Program-made: the position numbers and the translations under genes | In this document: positions 7,728 through 13,086 of the stretch, in pieces | Layout: each line of letters opens with the position of its first letter | Position numbering within the stretch: the stretch's first letter is position 1 | DNA from: Acidobacteriota bacterium | GTDB taxonomy: Bacteria; Acidobacteriota; Terriglobia; Terriglobales; Acidobacteriaceae | Direction of reading: 5' to 3' | Length of the DNA stretch: 13,086 nucleotides | NCBI GenBank assembly: GCA_021809235.1 | Contig: JAKBAG010000061.1 | Location: 1 to 13,086, forward strand | The notes under the pieces: model-generated | What the model was told of the DNA's origin: nothing | The model's database searches: none | The model's input: only the letters and a program-made list of their open reading frames with translations

Positions 7728-7898
7728 GACTGCCTACTCTGTGCCGGTGCCTGCCCATTGCCGTCAACTGATGGATGAGCGGCCGGCACAACCCGATCCT
7801 GCTGATGAGAAATGTTACAGTCCGGCATACCATGCGGCCCTGGGGATTCCGTCGAAGGAATGTCTGGACGGAGGCAAGATCCTGGAAAATCGAATCAC

Positions 7899-7929
7899 TT
7901 GGCGCAAATGGACGTATAGAGGATAGAAT
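7899..7929 (+). promoter_or_regulatory. Candidate sigma-70 promoter of the esterase-GH54 unit
   Basis: TTGGCG (7899-7904) and TAGAAT (7924-7929) are separated by 19 bp, slightly long. The predicted start is near 7936, giving an approximately 100-nt leader before the esterase. The -10 is good; the spacing makes this tentative. Confidence 0.4.
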
Positions 7930-7937
7930 TGCCGCCT

Positions 7938-7980
7938 GTTCCCGGGAAACCATTCGGCGTTCTGTGTGAGTTTCCGGGAC
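7938..7980 (+). other. Stem-loop in the esterase 5' leader
   Basis: GTTCCCGGGAAAC (7938-7950) can pair with GTTTCCGGGAC (7970-7980) as 11 base pairs with two single-base bulges and a 19-nt loop. The left arm also contains the perfect DNA palindrome TTCCCGGGAA (7939-7948). It could act as an operator, an mRNA structure, or neither. It lies just after the candidate transcription start. Confidence 0.3.
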
Positions 7981-8037
7981 GGGACAACTGTTGCCAGGCC
8001 GCACTGTGCGGACGACTCTGCTGTGAGGTAAAAGGAA

Positions 8038-9312
8038 ATGAACATGCATAAAGCTTGTGTGACTCTGGGAACTCTGATTGCAGGAGCGCTGCTGCTGGCC
8101 GGAAGCGCTCAGGCACAGGTTCCCGCGAACTGTCTTCCCTCTGCGCTGAATATTCCTGGCGCTCCATTTCCGTGCATCTTTCCGGATCATCGGGTCATGT
8201 TCCGGGTATCGGCACCGGAGGCCCACAGCGTGACTGTGCGGGTGGGTAAGGGATTCCCGATGACGCAGGGAGCCAATGGGCTTTGGTATGCGACGACCAC
8301 ACCGCTGGTGGAGGGATTCCACTACTACATGGTCCAGATCGACGGGGCTTCATTCTCAGACCCTTCGACGGAAACGTACTTTGGAGGAGGCATGTGGAGC
8401 AGCGCGATTGAGGTACCGGCCTCCGATGCTGCCTTCTACAGCAACCAGCAGGTGCCACATGGCGATGTGCAGATTCGCTGGTACTACTCAACAGTTACCC
8501 AGAAGTGGCGGCGCTGCCTGGTCTATGTTCCCGCCGGCTACAACCGACACCCCAAGCAGCTCTACCCGGTGCTGTATCTGCTGCATGGATGGGGTGAGAA
8601 TGAGTTGGGATGGACCTTTCAGGGGCATGTGCAGCAGATTATGGACAATCTGATTGCCGCGCACAAAGCCAAACCGATGCTGATTGTGATGGATAACCTG
8701 AATGCAGCGAAGCCGGGCGAAGATGGACGCATCTATGATGCCCGCGGCGTGCTGACCGAGGCCAATCCCGAGCCACAGCCGCCAATGGGCGGAGCGCCGG
8801 GCATGCCGGGAGCCGGGCCGGGACGCAAACCAGGGACACCGACAGCCAGACGGCGACCGATGTTTCACCTCAGCAACACCTTCAGCGAGATGATGTTCAC
8901 CGATCTGATTCCGATGATTGAAAAGGAATACCGTGTGGCTCCGGGACGAGAGAACCGGGCGATGGCTGGACTGTCCATGGGTGGGATGCAGACATTCTCA
9001 ACCGGGCTGCAGAATCTGGACAAATTTGCCTACCTGGGCGGCTTCAGCGGAAATTGCAACGGTTTCTCCGGAAGCTTTGATCCGAAGACAAGCTGCTTTG
9101 GTGCCTTTGCCGATGCGACCAGCTTCAATCAGAAAGTCAAGGTGCTGTTTCTTTCCACCGGGTCAGTGGAGGGCCCGCGAGTGAAGGCATTCAGCGATGC
9201 CCTGACCCAGGCCGGGATTCACAATGTGTACTTTGAATCCCCGGGAACGGCTCATGAGTGGCTGACGTGGCGACGGGCGTTGGCAGACTTCGCTCCCAGG
9301 CTTTTCCGATGA
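8038..9312 (+). CDS. Secreted CE1-like carbohydrate esterase (alpha/beta hydrolase, feruloyl-esterase type)
   Basis: This is a 424-aa secreted esterase. The signal peptide is at 1-27 (core GTLIAGALLLAG, end SAQAQ). An N-terminal early-set/CBM48-like beta domain follows at about 45-130 (VMFRVSAPEAHSVTVRV). The alpha/beta-hydrolase domain covers about 145-424, with the oxyanion region YLLHGWGENE, nucleophile S313 in GLSMGG and H406 in GTAHEWLTWRR. The third triad residue is probably E378 in STGSVEGP, where Asp is usual. A Pro/Gly-rich, probably disordered insert lies at about 244-272. Relatives are annotated as esterase family, feruloyl or acetyl-xylan esterase, or enterochelin esterase-like; the glycan neighbours favour hemicellulose esters. 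Two ATGs compete. The one at 8038 has GAGG 9 nt upstream, and the one at 8044 has AAAGGA 7 nt upstream, so the product may be two residues shorter. GH54 follows 110 bp later. Confidence 0.88.
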   Translation: MNMHKACVTLGTLIAGALLLAGSAQAQVPANCLPSALNIPGAPFPCIFPDHRVMFRVSAPEAHSVTVRVGKGFPMTQGANGLWYATTTPLVEGFHYYMVQIDGASFSDPSTETYFGGGMWSSAIEVPASDAAFYSNQQVPHGDVQIRWYYSTVTQKWRRCLVYVPAGYNRHPKQLYPVLYLLHGWGENELGWTFQGHVQQIMDNLIAAHKAKPMLIVMDNLNAAKPGEDGRIYDARGVLTEANPEPQPPMGGAPGMPGAGPGRKPGTPTARRRPMFHLSNTFSEMMFTDLIPMIEKEYRVAPGRENRAMAGLSMGGMQTFSTGLQNLDKFAYLGGFSGNCNGFSGSFDPKTSCFGAFADATSFNQKVKVLFLSTGSVEGPRVKAFSDALTQAGIHNVYFESPGTAHEWLTWRRALADFAPRLFR

Positions 9313-9325
9313 GGGGAAGCGGCTC

Positions 9326-9356
9326 GCGGGGCGATGCCTGCAGATGTATGCCCCGC
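9326..9356 (+). other. Hairpin between the esterase and GH54 genes
   Basis: GCGGGGC (9326-9332) and GCCCCGC (9350-9356) form a 7-bp stem with a 17-nt loop in the 110-bp gap. No T-tract follows, so it is not a standard terminator. It might protect the upstream mRNA or be incidental. Confidence 0.25.
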
Positions 9357-9422
9357 AGTCCACTGATGGGGACGGCCCAAGCTGGTCGTTCGCAGACGGA
9401 GAGACAACTTCGGGAGGATGGG

Positions 9423-12400
9423 ATGCAAGGTCTTGGAATCAAGCAGGGACGCAAGGCAGCACGATGGGCGCTGGCGGCAGCTAGCCTGGCGATCACTACG
9501 GGAACATCCGTGGCACAGCCGTCACGACGACCCCAGGGACCATGTGATCTATATGCCGCAGCCGGTGATGCCTGCGTGGCAGCGCACAGCACAACACGGG
9601 CGCTGCTGGCCAACTACCACGGGCCGCTCTACGAGGTGGTGCGGCAGTCCGACGGAAAAAGCCTGAAGATTGGAGTGGTGGAGCCGACTGCGTCCGGAGA
9701 TGGCGGTGGATATGCCGATGCTGCCGCGCAGGATGCCTTCTGTGCGCAGACCGTCTGCTGGATCACCCGCATCTACGATCAGTCCGGCAAGCACAATGAC
9801 CTAACTCAGGCTCCGCGTGGAGGCTTCAGCGGTCCGGCACTGGGTGGATTCAACAATGTACCGCTGGCGGACATGGCTCCAGTCATGGTGATGGGACACA
9901 AGGTGTACGGTGTTCTGATCGAACCGGGAATGGGGCTGCGGAATGATGATCCGCGTGGCACGGCAGTGGACGACCAGGCGGAGGGACAGTACTGGGTGAT
10001 TAATGGACACCACTTTAACTCCGGCTGCTGCTTCGACTATGGGAACGCAGAGATTGACAGCCGGGACGACGACAACGGAACGATGGAGACGACCTACTTT
10101 GGCGATGCCCCCTACTGGTATCACGGAACGATGCCCGGACCGTGGGTGATGACCGACCAGGAAAATAACCTGGTGGGATGCGTGAACCCGGACGGTTCCA
10201 AGGTGTGCCGTCTGCCGAATATTCCGTGGCGATTTGTGACGGCGATGGCCAAGGGAAGGCCACATGCCTGGAGCTCGCTGGGGGGCGATGCACAGCGTGG
10301 GGCGCTTCAAACAATGTTTCGCGGAGAACGCGTGAATGCGACCTATGATCCGATGCGCAAACAGGGCGCGATTCTGCTGGGCAACGGTGGCGACAACAGC
10401 AATGGCTCCCAGGGCACCTTCTATGAAGGAGCCATGACGGAGGCAGGCAGTTATCCAAGCGATGCAACGGATCAGACCGTGCAGGCCAATGTGGTGCAGG
10501 CTCACTATGGCGACATGCCATTGAGTGTGGCCGCTAATGCGGACAAGCCGACTGGGGTACAAAGCTTTGTTCCCAACCAGACACGGGAGACGACGGTTAC
10601 CTTCCGCAACACCCTGGGAAAGACTGTGACGGGAGTAAAGCTGAGCCTGGCAGTTCCGCAGGGATGGTCGGCAAAGCTGGCGAGCGGCCAGCAGGAGGCA
10701 ACGACACTGGCCGCCGGAGAAAGCCTGCATGCCATCTATCGTGTGACTGCAGGTGCTGCGTCGTGGAATGGCGACATGAAAGGCGAAGCGAGCTGGCACA
10801 TGGATGGGAAGCTGCATCGGATTGCGACAGTGGAAAAGGCGCGCAGCACCTGGCCGGTGAAGATCAACGAGTTCCGCATCCGGTCCGGACCGCCCATGAA
10901 TGCAACGAATTCCTTTGTGGAGTTGTACAACGCAGCAGATGCAGATGTGGATCTTTCCGGATGGAACCTGACTGTGCATCCCACGCAGCAAGCAGTGTTT
11001 TCGCGGATCACCCTTCCAGCAAAAACCAAACTGAAGGCGCATGGATTCTATCTGCTGGGATTGGCCGATTCCGGGCTGGCAGTGCAGGCAGCCACAGGCA
11101 CCCGTACTATCTTTGTCCGGGATACAACGGGCATGAAGGCAGGAGATAGCATCCAGATTGGATGGGGAGGGCGTGCAGAAAACCACAGAATTGCGAACGT
11201 AGGAACGGCAGCCAGCAGCCCAACAACCGTCTGGCAGCCGCTGCCGGATGGACCCGTGATCCGGATTCCTGCAGGGGCACGGAATGTACCTGTAATGGAT
11301 GTCTCCGGCTTTGCCGTTGGGCAGAAAATGGCCATTGGTTACGGTGCAACCTACCCGACCGTGCCGGAAGGCAGAGAACGCATGGAAGTGGTAACGGTAA
11401 CTGCTGTGGGCAAGCCCGGTTCGCAGCAATATCTGGCAGTGGATGCCGCAGCTGGAAGCCGAACTCTGCAGGTAACTGATGCAGACCGGATCTCTGCAGG
11501 CGACCACATCCGCCTGGATATTGCCAGCAAGGGGCACGGAATAGAATCGGTGACGGTGGCCAGCGTGGGAACGTCAGCGGTACGCAGCAACCTGAGCGCC
11601 GATGCAGCAGCAGGAACCACGGAGATTCATGTCCGCAATGCGAAGGGATTCCAGGCCAACCGTGAGATGCTTGTGGGTCGGCCTGGCGCCGTGGAACGGG
11701 TAAAGATTCAGGCTGTGTTTGTGGAGGGCATGCGCGGTGGAAGGATTCAAATTCAGCCGCCACTGCGGTCCTCGCATATTCGTGACGAGGGCGTGGTGGA
11801 GCCTGGCACCGGCGTGGAGTTGACAGCTCCGCTTCGTTTCGCGCACGCAGCGAATCTTCCATTCAGCGATCGAGGAACCGGCATCAGCTTTACTCCGGCA
11901 ACACGCTTTGCACATGGGAGTAATGAACCGGTAGAGGCACTGGGAACCGGCATCACGCTGAATGCGGCCTTGACACAGTCGCACGGGGTCGATGCCGTGG
12001 TTCGGGATGAGGCCGTAATGACTGCCGGATACCAGGACAGCGCAAAACCGGACCAGTGGTTCGGCGGACCGGCACTGACGACCGAGTCGCCCCTGTTTGG
12101 ACGCACGATTCCGGTCAGCGAAGGAAGTTTGATCCTGCGCGATTCCCGTGGCAATGTTGCTGACAGCTTGAATTATGGCGGACTGGTTGACCCATGGGCC
12201 GCTGAGGGATACCAGTCAGCCTCCGGCGTTGGTCGCAGCGGATGTTTTGCACCCGCTCCCAGCGCAGCAGGAGCATGGCCGATGGCTGCGGCTGCGGATG
12301 TGAGCACAGGACGATATCCGGATGGAACAGATACTGACAGCAATTGCGATGACTTCCGGAGCGCACCGGCAACTCAGCTTTCGCTGCCTGCCGAAGTGGG

Positions 12401-12836
12401 AGCAAACAACATCAAGGTGGCCAGTGTGAATGGGTTTTTCCCCGGAGAAACGGTGCGTCTTGACTCCGGCACCAACCTGGAAACGGCAACGATCGCATCC
12501 GTGGGCACGGCAGGAGGGACAACTCTCACAAGAGATGCGGAACCAGGTGCAACCAGCCTGGCAGTCGGCAATGCAGCTGGATTTGAAGAGGGAGAGAACA
12601 TTCGGATTGGAAACGGACAGGAAACCGCCGTGATCGCTGCCGTACGGAGATTTCCTGTCGCGGTTATCCTGCTGCAACACCCATTGACCAACCACTATCC
12701 CTCGGGGGAAATGGTGAGCGGAAGCGGTATAACCCTGGGCACGGCCCTGCTTCACAGCCACGCCAGCAGGACCAACATCACCGGCGACCTGGCAACACCG
12801 GGCGCTCCCAACACCTACCAGAGCAATCAGCCGTAA
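9423..12836 (+). CDS. Secreted GH54 alpha-L-arabinofuranosidase with NEW3, lamin-tail and beta-repeat domains
   Basis: This 1137-aa secreted enzyme is predicted to release terminal alpha-L-arabinofuranosyl groups from arabinan or arabinoxylan. The signal peptide is at 1-31 (basic start, core ALAAASLAITTG, end SVAQ). The GH54 domain (about 38-362) closely resembles fungal AbfB. It has GPCDLY and CVAAHSTTRAL with C41/C51, C107/C112, and the adjacent C202-C203 in GCCFDYGNAE that forms the unusual vicinal disulfide. The nucleophile is E222 in METTYFG and the acid/base is D324 in GGDNSNG. No CBM42 follows. Instead there is a NEW3-like beta domain (about 365-470), then lamin-tail segments at about 478-553, 863-980 and 1121-1130, separated by two repeat blocks (about 556-860 and 991-1119). 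The ATG at 9423 is chosen for GGGAGG 5 nt upstream and the signal peptide. The open frame back to 9258 overlaps the esterase. Confidence 0.93.
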   Translation: MQGLGIKQGRKAARWALAAASLAITTGTSVAQPSRRPQGPCDLYAAAGDACVAAHSTTRALLANYHGPLYEVVRQSDGKSLKIGVVEPTASGDGGGYADAAAQDAFCAQTVCWITRIYDQSGKHNDLTQAPRGGFSGPALGGFNNVPLADMAPVMVMGHKVYGVLIEPGMGLRNDDPRGTAVDDQAEGQYWVINGHHFNSGCCFDYGNAEIDSRDDDNGTMETTYFGDAPYWYHGTMPGPWVMTDQENNLVGCVNPDGSKVCRLPNIPWRFVTAMAKGRPHAWSSLGGDAQRGALQTMFRGERVNATYDPMRKQGAILLGNGGDNSNGSQGTFYEGAMTEAGSYPSDATDQTVQANVVQAHYGDMPLSVAANADKPTGVQSFVPNQTRETTVTFRNTLGKTVTGVKLSLAVPQGWSAKLASGQQEATTLAAGESLHAIYRVTAGAASWNGDMKGEASWHMDGKLHRIATVEKARSTWPVKINEFRIRSGPPMNATNSFVELYNAADADVDLSGWNLTVHPTQQAVFSRITLPAKTKLKAHGFYLLGLADSGLAVQAATGTRTIFVRDTTGMKAGDSIQIGWGGRAENHRIANVGTAASSPTTVWQPLPDGPVIRIPAGARNVPVMDVSGFAVGQKMAIGYGATYPTVPEGRERMEVVTVTAVGKPGSQQYLAVDAAAGSRTLQVTDADRISAGDHIRLDIASKGHGIESVTVASVGTSAVRSNLSADAAAGTTEIHVRNAKGFQANREMLVGRPGAVERVKIQAVFVEGMRGGRIQIQPPLRSSHIRDEGVVEPGTGVELTAPLRFAHAANLPFSDRGTGISFTPATRFAHGSNEPVEALGTGITLNAALTQSHGVDAVVRDEAVMTAGYQDSAKPDQWFGGPALTTESPLFGRTIPVSEGSLILRDSRGNVADSLNYGGLVDPWAAEGYQSASGVGRSGCFAPAPSAAGAWPMAAAADVSTGRYPDGTDTDSNCDDFRSAPATQLSLPAEVGANNIKVASVNGFFPGETVRLDSGTNLETATIASVGTAGGTTLTRDAEPGATSLAVGNAAGFEEGENIRIGNGQETAVIAAVRRFPVAVILLQHPLTNHYPSGEMVSGSGITLGTALLHSHASRTNITGDLATPGAPNTYQSNQP
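11088..12002 (+). repeat. Protein beta-repeat block 1 inside the GH54 gene (residues 556-860)
   Basis: Four degenerate ~40-50-residue units begin near residues 556, 615, 674 and 727. They share the pattern AGxxxIxVxxxxGFxxGxxIxIG...ExxxIxxVGT, for example TGMKAGDSIQIGWG and DRISAGDHIRLDI. They are followed by four 23-residue units. The block sits between two segments that together look like one lamin-tail domain. The pattern is of short beta strands, and no catalytic motif is seen. Function is unknown; adhesion, spacing or carbohydrate binding are possibilities. Confidence 0.7.
11736..12011 (+). repeat. Four tandem 23-residue (69-bp) repeats
   Basis: Units starting at residues 772, 795, 818 and 841 share GTGIxLxxPLxxxH. 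The histidines fall at 785, 808, 831 and 854, exactly 23 apart. At DNA level GAACCGGCATCA recurs in the third and fourth units, but the rest has diverged, so the repeat is old rather than a recent slippage product. Confidence 0.7.
12393..12779 (+). repeat. Protein beta-repeat block 2 inside the GH54 gene (residues 991-1119)
   Basis: Two more long units (about 991-1029 with NGFFPGETVRLDSG, and 1039-1074 with AGFEEGENIRIGNG) are followed by two short units with histidines at 1091 and 1113. The last short unit starts GSGITL at 1100. They belong to the same families as block 1. The block separates the lamin-tail DSNCDDF end from a terminal TPGAPN. Confidence 0.65.
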
Positions 12837-12837
12837 T

Positions 12838-12880
12838 GGAAGATGGCGGAACTGCAAAAACAGCAGTTCCGCCATCTTCC
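12838..12880 (+). terminator. 18-bp perfect hairpin after the GH54 gene, no T-tract
   Basis: GGAAGATGGCGGAACTGC (12838-12855) and its exact complement (12863-12880) enclose the 7-nt loop AAAAACA, beginning 1 nt after the stop codon. The sequence after it (TCGTGCAGC) is not T-rich, so it is either a U-less terminator or a 3'-end stabilising structure. Confidence 0.6.
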
Positions 12881-13086
12881 TCGTGCAGCAATTCCCTACC
12901 TCAGGCCCTGCCGGAGTCCTAAGCGCATTTCGATGAACTGCGAAAGTCATTCCACTCGACTTATGCAGAGCGTGCGATGGCGGATCCTCCACGCTTCAAG
13001 GGCATTGAAGCCCGTGGCGGGCCATTCGCATACACAGTCTCGAGCCTATTTCTCGCTGATTGCCCGTTCGGCGGATTGAAACACTG

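Larger units (their letters stand above)
7591..8037. promoter_or_regulatory. 447-bp divergent regulatory region between the GH3 and esterase genes
   Basis: No gene is supported here. The open frames crossing it lack a ribosome site and recognisable protein. It must hold promoters for both directions. It contains a 19-bp near-perfect palindrome on the GH3 side (7709-7727). On the esterase side it has a candidate sigma-70 promoter (7899-7929) and a 5'-UTR stem-loop (7938-7980). A perfect 8-bp inverted repeat TGTGCCGG/CCGGCACA (7740-7747 and 7783-7790, 35 nt apart) may be chance. No clear -35/-10 pair was found for the GH3 gene. Confidence 0.6.

Noticed and set aside
7740..7790. TGTGCCGG/CCGGCACA inverted repeat with a 35-nt spacer
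   Set aside because: 8-bp arms in GC-rich DNA with a long spacer are readily expected by chance, so it is noted only within the intergenic entry.
7642..8322. 226-codon open frame on the minus strand across the divergent region and the esterase start
   Set aside because: It overlaps the esterase signal peptide and beta domain antisense and encodes no recognisable domain. It is a shadow frame of GC-rich DNA.
9801..11537. 578-codon open frame antisense to the GH54 gene
   Set aside because: Its Cys/His/Arg-rich composition without domains is typical of the antisense of a high-GC gene. The sense strand has a clear GH54 domain with catalytic residues.
13073..13082. GGATTGAAAC, which resembles the 3' end of type I CRISPR repeats
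   Set aside because: There is one copy only, the preceding bases lack the GC-rich hairpin of such repeats, and no second copy is visible. Sequence beyond the edge would settle it.
13046..13084. Possible C-terminus of a minus-strand gene entering from the right (VFQSAERAISEK then TAG), with a GCCCG/CGGGC hairpin downstream at 13010-13022
   Set aside because: It is only 12 codons, which reads plausibly but is far too short to support a gene without the sequence beyond 13086.
12881..13086. Last 206 bp after the GH54 hairpin
   Set aside because: The open frames have no ribosome site or recognisable protein, and nothing functional can be supported here.

Overview
The window is a roughly 60% GC bacterial chromosome segment. 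Its secreted plant-polysaccharide enzymes, its gene styles and the protein flavour suggest an acidobacterium of the Terriglobus/Granulicella/Edaphobacter type. That assignment is inference from recognition, not from a marker gene. Coding density is high and no transposase, integrase, tRNA, rRNA or CRISPR array was seen.

Left part (1-4839), housekeeping. A membrane-anchored protein runs off the left edge on the minus strand. It lies 28 bp downstream of a minus-strand threonine ammonia-lyase with a C-terminal ACT domain, so the two probably form an operon. Divergent from the lyase is a plus-strand metallo-beta-lactamase-fold hydrolase of the glyoxalase II/YcbL type. It converges on a minus-strand class I/II aminotransferase, which is itself divergent from a plus-strand HAD-IA phosphatase resembling YihX. 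The hydrolase and the phosphatase both have a TANNNT hexamer ending exactly 6 nt before the ATG and no usable Shine-Dalgarno, which suggests leaderless transcripts. A strong intrinsic terminator follows the phosphatase.

Right part (4921-12836), a small secreted glycan-degradation locus. A minus-strand GH3 beta-glycosidase with a PA14 insert diverges, across a 447-bp regulatory region, from a plus-strand CE1-like esterase followed by a very large GH54 alpha-L-arabinofuranosidase. All three have signal peptides. Together they would remove arabinose side chains (GH54), acyl esters (esterase) and terminal beta-linked sugars (GH3), as on arabinoxylan or pectic arabinan. The divergent region holds a 19-bp near-perfect palindrome on the GH3 side, and a candidate promoter plus 5'-UTR stem-loop on the esterase side.

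The most unusual object is the GH54 protein (1137 aa). After a fungal-like GH54 catalytic domain with conserved catalytic residues and cysteines, it carries not the fungal CBM42 but a NEW3-like domain. This is followed by a lamin-tail (LTD) domain that appears to be interrupted in two places by blocks of the same beta-type repeats, including four tandem units with a strict 23-residue period. An 18-bp perfect hairpin without a T-tract follows its stop codon. The last ~200 bp hold nothing I can support.
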